This document shows positions 51,640 through 61,219 of a stretch of 64,000 bases of DNA, in pieces. The notes under the pieces are model-generated. The model ran no database searches and was not told the DNA's origin. It worked only from the letters and a program-made list of their open reading frames with translations. The DNA is from Paenibacillus brasilensis (GTDB lineage Bacteria; Bacillota; Bacilli; Paenibacillales; Paenibacillaceae): assembly GCF_009363115.1 (NCBI RefSeq), contig NZ_CP045298.1, positions 5,391,501-5,455,500 of the forward strand. The letters are read 5' to 3'. A program made the position numbers and the translations under genes. Position 1 is the stretch's first letter. Every line of letters begins with the position of its first letter.

Positions 51640-52699
51640 CTTCCGTCATTTTCAGGAATAGCTGCTCCAGTGTAGGGTTAATTTTGGTTACACCTTTAAC
51701 GGAAATACCGGAAGCTGTCATTTGTGCAACCAGCTCCGCAATATGCTCTTCATCCATTTCTGTAAAAATGGCATTGTCTCCGCTGGCTGCAACAATGCTG
51801 TCATCAATTAATTCATCGGCGTTTGTAATGATGTGCACATACGGTGATTTTTGCAATAGGGCAAGACCCTGATCATAAGGCTCCAATTGCCATACAGCCA
51901 TGTGCGAATGCGTCTCAACTAATTCTCGCACACCGCCGACAGCCAGCACCTTTCCCCGACTTATAATCGCCACACGATCGCATAACAACTGGATTTCGCT
52001 GAGCAAATGACTGGAAACAAACACGGCCATGCCCTCGGAAGCCAACAGACGGATAAAAGCTCTCATTTCCTTAATTCCCTTGGGGTCCAAGCCGTTCGTC
52101 GGTTCATCCAGAATAAGCAGCTTCGGTCTGCCAAGCAAGGCTTGAGCTATGCCAAGACGCTGGCGCATCCCCAGTGAATATGTACTTACTTTGTCATGGA
52201 TACGCCGATCGAGCCGAACCAGCTCAACCACCTCGCGAATACGCTGTTCATCTACACCAGGCTGCATCCGGGCAAAATGCTCGAGGTTCTCCCAACCTGT
52301 CAAATAGCTGTAAACCTCTGGATTTTCCACGATAGAGCCGATATGCCGTAAAGCCTGCTCCGGATCACGGTTCACATTGTGGCCGTATACCGTAATCGTC
52401 CCTTCCGTAGGCTTAATTAGGTCGACCAGCATACGGATCGTCGTCGTTTTTCCAGCTCCATTCGGGCCGAGAAAACCAAAAATCTCACCCGCGCGAACGT
52501 CGAATGTCACATCATGAATAATCATTTTACGTTTGATACGTTTCTTGACGTGCTGAACAGAGAGAACCGTTTCGTTGTCGCTTCTGCCCCGGTCTACGCT
52601 GCCAAGCTGGCTCGCGGAATGGAAGCTGGACGCTACATCCGCAGATGTTGAATCCGTTGCTACTTCAGCACCGGTCTTGTCAGCAGATTGGATGCTCAT
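51623..52699 (-). CDS. ABC transporter ATP-binding protein (drug/bacitracin-export type)
   Basis: A 358-residue exporter ATPase. The first 45 residues are a Ser/Asp-rich extension. Walker A GFLGPNGAGKTTT is near residue 77, the signature YSLGMRQRLGIAQALL near 175, Walker B LLILDEPTNGLDP, and the H-loop VSSHLLSEIQ. The C-terminal 100 residues form the regulatory domain common in this subfamily (BcrA type). GGAGGGGAC lies before the ATG, which overlaps the hydrolase stop as TAATG. Partner of the permease downstream. Confidence 0.91.
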   Translation of the reverse strand: MSIQSADKTGAEVATDSTSADVASSFHSASQLGSVDRGRSDNETVLSVQHVKKRIKRKMIIHDVTFDVRAGEIFGFLGPNGAGKTTTIRMLVDLIKPTEGTITVYGHNVNRDPEQALRHIGSIVENPEVYSYLTGWENLEHFARMQPGVDEQRIREVVELVRLDRRIHDKVSTYSLGMRQRLGIAQALLGRPKLLILDEPTNGLDPKGIKEMRAFIRLLASEGMAVFVSSHLLSEIQLLCDRVAIISRGKVLAVGGVRELVETHSHMAVWQLEPYDQGLALLQKSPYVHIITNADELIDDSIVAASGDNAIFTEMDEEHIAELVAQMTASGISVKGVTKINPTLEQLFLKMTEGEILE

Positions 52700-53607
52700 T
52701 ACTTGTCCCCTCCCTTCTTCACTTCAGCGGACTGGCTGCTTGTAGATTGTTGACTATCTGCACGATCAGTATCCTTTGTCGCTGCAACTGCAAACCCCTG
52801 CGCTATCCGTTCAGCAATCGCTTGATACCCTTGTCCGTTGGGATGAAAATGGTCCGATGACAAGTAGACTGGAAGATTTTGCTGGAATAAATCGAACGTT
52901 GGAATCAGCGTCATGTTACTGCTTTGGTTGGTAATCGCCATGGCTGCCAAATTCCATTCTGTTACAACAAGATTGCCGGGAATCTTCATTTCAGGCAGGT
53001 CACTGAATGGATTATATAACCCAACATAGATAATTTTAGCCTTCGGATTGATTTTTCCGACTTTGGTCAGTACTTCTTGCAGACGTTTGGAGGCATCAGG
53101 CAAGGCTTTACGTAAACCATTAAGTGTAGGAGGCTCTTTACCTGTTTGGACAGCCTGTGCACCCTGAAATAAATCATTGCCTCCAATCGAGACAATAATA
53201 ACGTTAGCCTTCTTTAATACATAAGATACACCAGGCTCATCCAGCTTGGTTAATAGTCCTTGAGTCGTCAGTCCATTAATCCCCAGATTATTGATGAACT
53301 GCGCCTTATGACCTTCCTGGGCGTTTAACAGGTTCACCGACCGACGTACAAAACCACTGCCGGAGTCATCCCCCGTTCCTTTGGCCAGCGAATCTCCAAT
53401 TGCAGCTACCCGAAACTCTCCCGTCTGTGTAGCAACAGATGGCGCAGCTGGTGTCTGCGATGAACCGGTATTTACAGGTTGATTACTAACCATCGGCTCT
53501 GGAGCCGTGATACTTTGTACTGCGGCAATAAATCCGTATAATAATAGCAGAGTGGCGGCGATGGAAATGGAACCGACAGACCGCCATATCCATTTTGATG
53601 AATTCAC
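52699..53607 (-). CDS. SGNH/GDSL-family lipase or esterase (YpmR-like)
   Basis: A 302-residue membrane-anchored hydrolase with one N-terminal transmembrane segment (about 8-30). The catalytic blocks are IGDSLAKGTGDDSG (block I Ser), NNLGINGLTTQGLL (block II), IVSIGGNDLFQGAQ (block III) and SSDHFHPNGQGY (block V Asp-His). A charged C-terminal tail follows. The GTG at 53607, preceded by AGGAGGGAACACGA, is chosen over an ATG at 53667. It is the first gene of an operon with an ABC-2 exporter. A lipid or acetyl ester substrate at the cell surface is inferred. Confidence 0.87.
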   Translation of the reverse strand: MNSSKWIWRSVGSISIAATLLLLYGFIAAVQSITAPEPMVSNQPVNTGSSQTPAAPSVATQTGEFRVAAIGDSLAKGTGDDSGSGFVRRSVNLLNAQEGHKAQFINNLGINGLTTQGLLTKLDEPGVSYVLKKANVIIVSIGGNDLFQGAQAVQTGKEPPTLNGLRKALPDASKRLQEVLTKVGKINPKAKIIYVGLYNPFSDLPEMKIPGNLVVTEWNLAAMAITNQSSNMTLIPTFDLFQQNLPVYLSSDHFHPNGQGYQAIAERIAQGFAVAATKDTDRADSQQSTSSQSAEVKKGGDK

Positions 53608-53685
53608 TCGTGTTCCCTCCTGATAGCTTAGTGAAATAAACATAAAGCTTCTCATATCATTTTGCAAATAAACTGTGACGAAAAG

Positions 53686-54366
53686 CTATTTGCTGTCAGG
53701 TATAAAACTCCTGATCCATTGGCCGAAACTGCCTGGATTTCGACTCTGGATCAACACCGTTCCTTCACCACGGAACCGGCATACAAGCGCTTCTCCACTC
53801 GTTACGCTGGACAGCCATCCTTTCGATGCTTTCTCAATTTTATAATCCATATAGTCTGGCCATGCCACCAGATGAGCATTATCAATAATACGCTCCTCTC
53901 CTGGTGCGACATACAAGGGATAAATCGCCCCATAAGAAGATAGAAACACCGTACCCCGACCACTGATTTCAACGATAAAAAAGCCTTCGCCAGAAAACAG
54001 TCCTTTCATTAGGTTTTGCATTTTGGTACTAACCTCGATACCTTCAGTACATGCCAGAAAACCGTCCTTTTGGACGAGTAGTCTGTATGAACCGTCCAGT
54101 TCCACGGCTTGTACATCCCCTATACTGGCTGGGGCGAGCAACACTTCTGCCGGCCCCCGAGCTGCCCTCAGCTCTTGAAAAAAGAATTTTTCCCCGCTCA
54201 GCATCCGACCCAAACCACGCAACAGTCCACCATCCACTGTTCCTTTGATGTCCACACTGGAAGACATGGAAACCATCGCTCCCATTTCCGCTTTAATGGT
54301 TTCTCCGGGGCTCAATTGCACCTTGAGCATGGCAAAGGCACCTTCATGCACGATTTCGTAGCTCAA
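53686..54366 (-). CDS. AIM24 family protein (TIGR00266-like)
   Basis: A 226-residue beta-rich cytoplasmic protein. MSYEIVHEGAFAMLKVQL, KAEMGAMVSMSSSVDIKGT, GGLLRGLGRMLSGEKFFF and GRGTVFLSSYGAIY are family landmarks, and the protein ends FGQWIRSFIP. The family relates distantly to mitochondrial AIM24 and E. coli YeiE/TIGR00266-type proteins; no biochemical function is established. A TTG start at 54366 with AGGTGA upstream is used. It stands alone between a CAP-domain gene and the SGNH/ABC operon. Confidence 0.85.
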   Translation of the reverse strand: MSYEIVHEGAFAMLKVQLSPGETIKAEMGAMVSMSSSVDIKGTVDGGLLRGLGRMLSGEKFFFQELRAARGPAEVLLAPASIGDVQAVELDGSYRLLVQKDGFLACTEGIEVSTKMQNLMKGLFSGEGFFIVEISGRGTVFLSSYGAIYPLYVAPGEERIIDNAHLVAWPDYMDYKIEKASKGWLSSVTSGEALVCRFRGEGTVLIQSRNPGSFGQWIRSFIPDSK

Positions 54367-54493
54367 TTGTTCACCTGGCTTTCTATAAGTAGTATCTATC
54401 TATGCTGCTTGCTGCTATCATACTATATTGATGTCCTTTATGCCTGTTTTTGCATCAAGCAATGGTTCTATACTATTCGATAAATAATGACAT

Positions 54494-54526
54494 CAAAGGC
54501 CCGCTGAACGTGTCAGCAGGCCTTTG
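54494..54526 (-). terminator. Probable terminator after the CAP-domain gene
   Basis: CAAAGGCCCGCTG pairs with CAGCAGGCCTTTG (one mismatch) around a 7-nt loop. On the minus strand only three T residues follow directly. Confidence 0.5.
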
Positions 54527-54580
54527 GATTAACGCGATGTCGCTTTATATAAGTGCTACAAATGGGTCTTGCTATCGTTT

Positions 54581-55333
54581 TTAGTTACGTGTGAACTCCT
54601 GTACCCAATATCCATTATAGTAAGCCACACCGATTTGCGTATATTCTGCCTTCAGAATATTTTCACGGTGTCCCTGACTGTTCATCCAGTCCTTCATCAC
54701 TGCTTGTGGTGATTGTTGTCCCATTGCAATATTTTCACCCGCATACGTATAACTTACGCCAAATTTCTTCATCATATCAAAGGGTGAGCCGTAGGTCGGA
54801 GACGTATGATCAAAGTAATTATTAGTACTCATATCCTTCGCTTTAGCCAAAGCCACTTCGGTAAGCTTCGCATCGGAAGTCAGTGGTTTCAGACCATTTT
54901 TGCTGCGCTCGTTGTTTACCAGCTTTACAACCTCTGCTGCAAATTGAGACTTACTGACCTGTGCATCCGATCCTGCGGACTGGCCTGCACCTGTATTGGT
55001 GTTCTGAGCTTGATTCTGCTGCTTGTTAGCTGACTGTGAAGCGTTTTGGTTCCCCTGTTTGGTTCCTTGCATGCCCGCGAAAGGATTGGCTGTTTGAGTG
55101 TTAGCATTGCCCTGTCCAGAACAATCCGTAATTGCGTTCTTCGAAGTTGTGTTCTTCGTAATTGTCGTCGTCCCATTGGACAATTGAACGTTATATCCGT
55201 TATTTTGTAGCCACTGTTGTAGCTGCGCTGACAAATCGTCAGCCGGTGCTGCCGATGCCGGAACGATGAATCCTGCGGATAAAACGGCGCTTAGACTTCC
55301 CATCACCAGTGTTTTTTTCAACATATTCTTCAT
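54581..55333 (-). CDS. Secreted CAP-domain (SCP/PR1, YkwD-like) protein
   Basis: A 250-residue exported protein. The signal peptide is about residues 1-28 (MKNMLKKTLVMGSLSAVLSA, cleavage after ASA). An N-terminal Gln/Asn-rich segment (FAGMQGTKQGNQNASQSANK) links to the CAP domain at about 125-250, with VVKLVNNERSKNGLKPL, FDHTSPTYGSPFDM, YAGENIAMGQQ and WMNSQGHRENIL. CAP proteins in Bacillales occur in spores and culture fluid; the biochemical role is not settled. AAGGAGATGACGAA precedes the ATG. Confidence 0.9.
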   Translation of the reverse strand: MKNMLKKTLVMGSLSAVLSAGFIVPASAAPADDLSAQLQQWLQNNGYNVQLSNGTTTITKNTTSKNAITDCSGQGNANTQTANPFAGMQGTKQGNQNASQSANKQQNQAQNTNTGAGQSAGSDAQVSKSQFAAEVVKLVNNERSKNGLKPLTSDAKLTEVALAKAKDMSTNNYFDHTSPTYGSPFDMMKKFGVSYTYAGENIAMGQQSPQAVMKDWMNSQGHRENILKAEYTQIGVAYYNGYWVQEFTRN

Positions 55334-55470
55334 TTCGTCATCTCCTTGTTGTATTCATTTCTTGGTGCGTTACATGTTCGTATTGAACATGGGCGGTTAC
55401 AACTTTGTAATCTTTACTCTAGCAGTATAACATGTTTCATAGAAGGATCAATGGTATAAAAGTTGGAAAT

Positions 55471-55507
55471 AAAAATAGCCCCGCTTGGCAATAGCCAAAC
55501 ACGGGAC
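55471..55507 (-). terminator. Rho-independent terminator after purT and the GNAT gene
   Basis: On the minus strand CCCG, TTTGGC, TATT, GCCAA and CGGGG elements form a stem of about 13 bp with two mismatches, followed by ATTTTTATTT. It lies about 50 bp after the GNAT stop. Confidence 0.85.
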
Positions 55508-55556
55508 TGAAATACGGTTAATAAGACTTTATATAATTTTCGCTTTAACCAGACAG

Positions 55557-56018
55557 CTATTTGAGCTTTTTGCTGAAACGGTAGCCTTGCTTTTCAAAGC
55601 CGATTCGGTTGTAGAAGGCTCTGGCCTCTACTTGTTTGATGCGATTATTCGCTCCGGTTATGAATAAATGATAGCATCCTTGCGCACGTCCCCACTCTTC
55701 ACCACAAGACACCAGACGTTTGCCAATGCCCTCGCCGCGATACTCCCCGCTCACGACCAGCATAGTGATTTGTACAGCAGGATCAGGATAAGCCAAGCTT
55801 TGAGCCGTATGCATGCCGATTACTCCGACAACACGACCATCCATTTCTGCAACCATCATATTCGCCTGACTGTCCTCCTGCGTTGTTCCCATAACTTCTT
55901 TCATTACGCCACAAGTCATCGGATATCCGACTTCTCTTAGCAGTCCAGTTACGGCTTCGCAATCGCCAAGCTCTACGGAACGAATTGTCAGTACTGGAAT
56001 CATCACATTGTTAGACAT
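55557..56018 (-). CDS. GNAT-family N-acetyltransferase
   Basis: A 153-residue acetyl-CoA-dependent acetyltransferase. Motif A (acetyl-CoA pyrophosphate loop) is EYRGEGIGKRLVSCGEEWGR near residue 92-112. The preceding beta-strands (VVGVIGMHTAQSL, VQITMLVVSG) and the terminal RAFYNRIGFEKQGYRF are typical. The start overlaps purT by 8 nt, so the two are translationally coupled. The substrate is unknown; linkage to purine synthesis may be only operon organisation. Confidence 0.89.
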   Translation of the reverse strand: MSNNVMIPVLTIRSVELGDCEAVTGLLREVGYPMTCGVMKEVMGTTQEDSQANMMVAEMDGRVVGVIGMHTAQSLAYPDPAVQITMLVVSGEYRGEGIGKRLVSCGEEWGRAQGCYHLFITGANNRIKQVEARAFYNRIGFEKQGYRFSKKLK

Positions 56019-57195
56019 GATTTACCTCCACTTTCAGCATATTAGCAGCCTCTTTGGCCGTCTTCCGTGCTGTCTCCACATCTCCGGCAGCGCTAAGCGC
56101 TACAGCCATCCGGCGTCCCGGCTTGGTTTCAGGCTTCCCGAACACTCGCACCTGTGTCCGGGGTAGTAATAACGCATCATTCATACCACTTATTTCGAAA
56201 TCCCGCGTAGTCACTTTGGACTTCAAGGTAGCTGAAGCCCCTGGTGTAAGCAGCGTGACTGACGGCACCGGAAAACCGAGAATGGCTCGCACATGAAGCG
56301 CAAATTCCGACAAATCCTGCGTAATCATTGTTACCATTCCAGTATCATGCGGACGAGGGGATACTTCACTGAATATGACGCCATCAGCCGTTAAAAATAG
56401 CTCAACGCCAAACAATCCGTAACCACCCAATTCATCCGTAATCGTACGGGCAATGTCTTCTGCCTCTGAAAGCTGCTTGTCCGTCATACCATGAGGTTGC
56501 CAGGATTCGACATAATCCCCATCTTTCTGAACATGGCCAATCGGTGGGCAAAAAGTCGTACCTGAAACCGATCTGACGGTCAATAAAGTAATTTCGCTCT
56601 CAAATGGGACAAAAGCTTCAACAATGACACGTGTTGTTTTGGCACGTGCGCCTTCCAGCGCCGTATTCCAGCAAGATTCTGCATCTTCAGGTGTCCGGCA
56701 TACAGACTGCCCTTTACCCGATGAGCTCATCAATGGCTTAACCACATAGGGCGTGCCAAGCTCATGAACCGCTGACCGCAACTGCTCAAAATCATCTGCA
56801 AAACGGTAAGCGGCAGTCGGAAGTTGCAATTTCTCGGCAGCTAGCCTGCGAATACCCTCCCGGTCCATCGTAAGACGGGCGGCCCGGGCAGTTGGTACTA
56901 CGTGAAATCCCTCTTGCTCCAATTCTTCCAAAGCACCCGTAGCAATAGCTTCGATTTCAGGTACAATTATGTCGGGCTTTTCCTTCCGAATTAGTGCCTT
57001 CAACGCCTCAGCATCCTGCATATCCAGACAGTGAGAACGATGGGCCACCTGCATTGCTGGAGCCAGTTCATACCGGTCCACAGCAATACACTCCACGCCA
57101 AGCCGCTGAGCTTCAATAATGACTTCTTTTCCCAATTCGCCGCTGCCCAGCAGCAGCATCTTCTTAGCGTTGGCAGAAAAAGGAGCACCCCACAT
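56011..57195 (-). CDS. purT: Formate-dependent phosphoribosylglycinamide formyltransferase
   Basis: A 394-residue ATP-grasp enzyme that makes formyl-GAR from GAR, formate and ATP in purine synthesis, independent of folate. KMLLLGSGELGKEVIIEAQRLG opens the dinucleotide-binding domain. EIEAIATGALEELEQ, YVVKPLMSSSGKGQSV (ATP-grasp lysine loop) and ELFLTADGVIFSEVSPRPHDTGMVTMITQ are family signatures. AGGGGGAAGAG precedes the ATG at 57195. Cotranscribed with a GNAT gene. Confidence 0.94.
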   Translation of the reverse strand: MWGAPFSANAKKMLLLGSGELGKEVIIEAQRLGVECIAVDRYELAPAMQVAHRSHCLDMQDAEALKALIRKEKPDIIVPEIEAIATGALEELEQEGFHVVPTARAARLTMDREGIRRLAAEKLQLPTAAYRFADDFEQLRSAVHELGTPYVVKPLMSSSGKGQSVCRTPEDAESCWNTALEGARAKTTRVIVEAFVPFESEITLLTVRSVSGTTFCPPIGHVQKDGDYVESWQPHGMTDKQLSEAEDIARTITDELGGYGLFGVELFLTADGVIFSEVSPRPHDTGMVTMITQDLSEFALHVRAILGFPVPSVTLLTPGASATLKSKVTTRDFEISGMNDALLLPRTQVRVFGKPETKPGRRMAVALSAAGDVETARKTAKEAANMLKVEVNHV

Positions 57196-57324
57196 CTTGA
57201 ACTCTTCCCCCTCTGACGATATTGCTCTGATCTCTTTTCATCTTTATTTTCAGGGTTTAGCTTCAAGAATGCAATAGTGCTCGGCATTAAAATTTACAAA
57301 AAACGCGATTTTTTGATCTTTTTT

Positions 57325-59163
57325 TTACAAAAATCTGAACTGTGCTTCCACCAGCCCCCGATATATTCCATGTTTTTTCATCAATTGCTCATGATTACCA
57401 CTTTCCTGAATCTCTCCATGGTCCAGTACAACAATATGATCGGCATTCCGAATGGTAGACAAACGGTGGGCGACCATAAAAGACGTCCTTCCTTTCAGCA
57501 GGACCTGAAGGGCATCCTGAATTTTCAGTTCTGTTTCCGTATCAATGCTGGCTGTCGCCTCATCCAAAATAAGAATTCGCGGATTAGCAAGCAAAGCCCG
57601 GGCAAAGGATAAGAGCTGGCGCTGGCCCATGGACAGCATACCGCCCCGCTCCTCCACCTCTGTTTCATAGCCGCCCGGTAATTGAACGATGAATTCATGA
57701 GCATTAACCGCCTTCGCAGCCATTTCAATTTCCTCATCTGTTGCATCTAGACGGCCAAAACGAATATTATCGCGAATCGTACCTGAAAATATAAACGTAT
57801 CCTGAAGCACGATGCTAATCTGGCTACGCAAGCTCTCCACCGTCACCTCACGCACATCATAACCGTCAATGGTAAGCCGACCTGATGTAATGTCATAGAA
57901 ACGGCTGAGCAGGTTGATAATTGTACTTTTACCTGATCCGGTATGACCCACAAGTGCAATGGACTGGCCCGCCTCGACAGAGAGATTAATCCCTTTCAGC
58001 GCCTGACGGCCTTTTTCATATTCAAACACAACATTTTCAAATTGAATATCGCCCCGAATAAGCGGCAACTCTTTGGCTCCCGGCTTGTTCGCAATATTCG
58101 GCTTTTCATCCATAAACTCAAATATTCTTTCCGATGAAGCCATCGCAACCAGCAGCTGATTGTACATTTGACCCAGGCGATTAATCGGCTCCCAAAAGTT
58201 CCCTACATAGTTGGCAAACGCAACCAGCAGACCTACCGTAAGCTGATCTGTCTGAATAAGATGCGCCCCGAACCAGAACAGCACCAGCGTACCCAGTCCT
58301 CCTGTAATATCAATAAGTGGACCAAAGACCTGATTCATGGCGGAGGCTTTATCCCACGACCTTTTGCTGGAGCTGTTCATGTCATCGAAATAAGCCATGT
58401 TTTCCTGCTCCTGCGTGTATGCCTGTGTCACACGGATTCCCTGAATGGACTCATTCAGATGAGAGTTGATACGCGAGTTCTTCATGCGTACTTCCTGCCA
58501 GGCGCGGCGGATACGCACGCGTAGCTTGGTCGAGATTAAAAACATGATAGGAACGGTCACAATGACCGCCAAGCCGAGCTTCCAGTTAATAAGCAATAAA
58601 ATGACAATAATCCCCATGAGCTGAACGCAGTCGATCAGGACATTTACTGCACCATTTGTAAACAGATCCTGGAGCGAGTTAATATCATTCGTAACGCGTA
58701 CTAATACAGAACCGGCCGGTCTTTTATCAAAAAAATTGAAGGAAAGCTTCTGAATATGCTTAAACAGATCCTCACGCAGATCATAAATGACACGTTGACC
58801 AATAATATTGGTGAATTTAATGCGGTACGTATTGGCTGCCCATTGAATCAAATATAGCAGCAATACCGCACCTGTTATAAGCAAAAGTAGTTTTACGCTG
58901 GGCAGTGCTGGCCCTACGGGAGCAATTGCCTTATCAATGGCCAGACTGATCAAATAAGGAACCGTCAGCTTGGTGATGGTACCTAGAATCATCATCACCA
59001 GGAGGATCGGCAGGATCTGACGGGCATAAGGCTTCATGTATGCAAGCAAACGTTTAAATTCTGACCAGTTAAACGGTTTGTCAATGACATCATCATCCTG
59101 GTACACAAAACGTTCATTTTTCGACTTTTTCAACGGATGGGCTTTTTCTACGGGCATATTCAT
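57325..59163 (-). CDS. Heterodimeric ABC exporter subunit, YfiC-like (canonical Walker B)
   Basis: A 612-residue half-transporter: an N-terminal polar extension of about 45 residues, six transmembrane helices (45-340) and a nucleotide-binding domain. Walker A is GHTGSGKST near residue 408, the signature is LSMGQRQLLSFARALL, an altered form of LSGGQ, and Walker B is ILILDEATASID with the catalytic Glu. The start overlaps the YfiB-like gene as ATGA. Together they resemble YfiB/YfiC or BmrC/BmrD multidrug exporters. AGGTGAGG lies before the ATG. Confidence 0.9.
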   Translation of the reverse strand: MNMPVEKAHPLKKSKNERFVYQDDDVIDKPFNWSEFKRLLAYMKPYARQILPILLVMMILGTITKLTVPYLISLAIDKAIAPVGPALPSVKLLLLITGAVLLLYLIQWAANTYRIKFTNIIGQRVIYDLREDLFKHIQKLSFNFFDKRPAGSVLVRVTNDINSLQDLFTNGAVNVLIDCVQLMGIIVILLLINWKLGLAVIVTVPIMFLISTKLRVRIRRAWQEVRMKNSRINSHLNESIQGIRVTQAYTQEQENMAYFDDMNSSSKRSWDKASAMNQVFGPLIDITGGLGTLVLFWFGAHLIQTDQLTVGLLVAFANYVGNFWEPINRLGQMYNQLLVAMASSERIFEFMDEKPNIANKPGAKELPLIRGDIQFENVVFEYEKGRQALKGINLSVEAGQSIALVGHTGSGKSTIINLLSRFYDITSGRLTIDGYDVREVTVESLRSQISIVLQDTFIFSGTIRDNIRFGRLDATDEEIEMAAKAVNAHEFIVQLPGGYETEVEERGGMLSMGQRQLLSFARALLANPRILILDEATASIDTETELKIQDALQVLLKGRTSFMVAHRLSTIRNADHIVVLDHGEIQESGNHEQLMKKHGIYRGLVEAQFRFL

Positions 59164-60935
59164 GGCCTCACCTGCCTTTCGGATACACCCTCTGGAGTCT
59201 GGTCTATGTAGTCGGCGTATTGAATATGATACACATCCTGGTATGGACCTGGAGCGACAATAAGCTGCTCATGTGTTCCTCGCTGGACGATTCTTCCTTC
59301 CTCAAGCACCATAATTTCATTGGCATGACGAAGCGACGAGATTCGATGGGCAATAATAAACGTTGTGCGTCCACGCATTACCTCTTGAAAACCGGTCTGA
59401 ATTTCATGCTCCGTCTCCATATCGACCGCACTGGTAGCATCATCAAGTACAAGAATTTTCGGATTTTTGAGCAAGGCACGTGCGATGGCAATTCGTTGTT
59501 TTTGTCCCCCAGATAGTCCCAGTCCACGTTCACCAACGACAGTATCGTAACCGAGCGGTAGCTCGGTGATGAATTCATGTGCCTGAGCCAGCTTGGAAAC
59601 GCGTATGATGTCATCCATGCTAACATGGTTTAAACCATAAGCAATGTTGTTACGAATGGACGATGAGAACAAAAACGTCTCCTGAAACACAGAAGAAATT
59701 TGAGCACGTAAATCGCGAATTTTCAAATGACGTATATCTGTTCCATCCAGCTTGATGCTTCCTGCGTTTACGTTGTAAGCCCGCATAAGGAGCTGGATAA
59801 TGGTCGATTTCCCTGATCCTGTTCCACCCAAAATCCCAATGACTGATCCCGGTGGCGCATCCAGATTGATGTCAACAACAGCGGGCAGCTTATTCCCGTA
59901 AGCAAATGTGACATGTTCAAACGTAATATGTCCCTTGACCTGATCGGTATTGAGCGTAAGAGCATCAGGTTCATCGGTTACATCTACGGACTGATTCAAC
60001 AGCTCCAGGACCCGTTCACCGGAAGCTTTAGACTGCGTATAGTTATTAATATGAAAACCAACGCTCCAGATCGGACCGATAATATACCAAATTAAGCTAA
60101 AAAAAGCGACGAGCTGTCCCAGAGTCATCGACTTCACAATGACCAGATATCCTCCCATGCCTAAAAGAAGGACCACACTGATAGAAGCAATAAGCTCCAT
60201 GGCGGGGAAGAAACGACTCCATAAGGAAGCAGCCTGAATTTGATTACTTTTGTACTGTTCATTTCGTATTGAAAATTTTTCAACTTCATAGGATTCACGG
60301 GCAAAAGATTTGACGGTGCGGACCCCTGTAATATTTTCCTGTACCGCTGTCGTCAAGGCACTGAGCGCAATCCGCATTTCCTGAAAGGTGGGATGAATTC
60401 GGGATTCAAACTTGAATGTGACGAAGAGCAGCAAAGGCATGCTGATCATCGTAAAGAGGGTGAGCTGCCAGTTGATATACAGCATCATTATAGAGCCGAA
60501 TACGACCATCAGTACCACATTGAGGAGCTGGGCAAAACCAAACCCGATAAAGTTGCGAATCGCCTCCAGATCACCGGTCAAACGGGACATCAGATCCCCC
60601 GTTTTGGCAGTGTCATAATATCTGAAGGACAGAAATTGCAGCTTTTCGTAACAGGCATTGCGGAGTCGATACGCCAGAAAGTTTCCTAGCCGTCCACCAA
60701 AAAAACCATGTAAAAATTGCATAAACCCTTTGACGATCACAACTCCCAGTACAGTCAGAGCCAGCATCGGGACTTTCTCGAAGTCACCGGGAATGATAGC
60801 GTTATCAATGAGCCTTTGGAGCAGGTTAGGATACACCAGTCCCAGGGCCGTCGCTATCGCAAGGCATAGAATGGAAAGAAACAGATAATGTCTCCTCTCA
60901 CGAAAAAAAACTTGCAGTTGCCTGAGCACTTCCAT
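59160..60935 (-). CDS. Heterodimeric ABC exporter subunit, YfiB-like (degenerate Walker B)
   Basis: A 591-residue half-transporter with six transmembrane helices (20-310) and a nucleotide-binding domain. Walker A GGTGSGKST is near residue 370, the signature GLGLSGGQKQRIAIARALL is canonical, and Walker B is ILVLDDATSAVD with Asp replacing the catalytic Glu. This matches the degenerate-site subunit of heterodimeric exporters. GGAGGGA precedes the ATG. First gene of the pair; no regulator gene is adjacent. The drug substrates are unknown. Confidence 0.9.
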   Translation of the reverse strand: MEVLRQLQVFFRERRHYLFLSILCLAIATALGLVYPNLLQRLIDNAIIPGDFEKVPMLALTVLGVVIVKGFMQFLHGFFGGRLGNFLAYRLRNACYEKLQFLSFRYYDTAKTGDLMSRLTGDLEAIRNFIGFGFAQLLNVVLMVVFGSIMMLYINWQLTLFTMISMPLLLFVTFKFESRIHPTFQEMRIALSALTTAVQENITGVRTVKSFARESYEVEKFSIRNEQYKSNQIQAASLWSRFFPAMELIASISVVLLLGMGGYLVIVKSMTLGQLVAFFSLIWYIIGPIWSVGFHINNYTQSKASGERVLELLNQSVDVTDEPDALTLNTDQVKGHITFEHVTFAYGNKLPAVVDINLDAPPGSVIGILGGTGSGKSTIIQLLMRAYNVNAGSIKLDGTDIRHLKIRDLRAQISSVFQETFLFSSSIRNNIAYGLNHVSMDDIIRVSKLAQAHEFITELPLGYDTVVGERGLGLSGGQKQRIAIARALLKNPKILVLDDATSAVDMETEHEIQTGFQEVMRGRTTFIIAHRISSLRHANEIMVLEEGRIVQRGTHEQLIVAPGPYQDVYHIQYADYIDQTPEGVSERQVRP

Positions 60936-61133
60936 GTCAATGTCCCTCCATTAGTTGCACGACGTTGTTATATGGCTTAGTGAAGTTTACCATTCGCATT
61001 CCAAGGGGGCAAAGGGGATAACGGACGGTTTTCAGGCAGGTTCGCAATTGGGGGTTGATTAAGTAAATTAAATCGCTTTCTTATCATCGAATATGGCTAT
61101 TTCCTCAGTTTTCCTTTCTTTTTGAAGCATGCG

Positions 61134-61164
61134 CAAAACACCGGGTTGTCCCACAACCCGGTGT
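61134..61164 (-). terminator. Rho-independent terminator after the dynamin gene
   Basis: ACACCGGGTTGT, loop CCC, ACAACCCGGTGT: a perfect 12-bp stem, followed on the minus strand by TTTTGCG. The 60936-61219 stretch otherwise holds only the YfiB leader. Confidence 0.88.
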
Positions 61165-61219
61165 CCTGAAGCATCCAGCAATCGTGTATAGAGTTACATA
61201 CATAACCATGTTGATGGGA

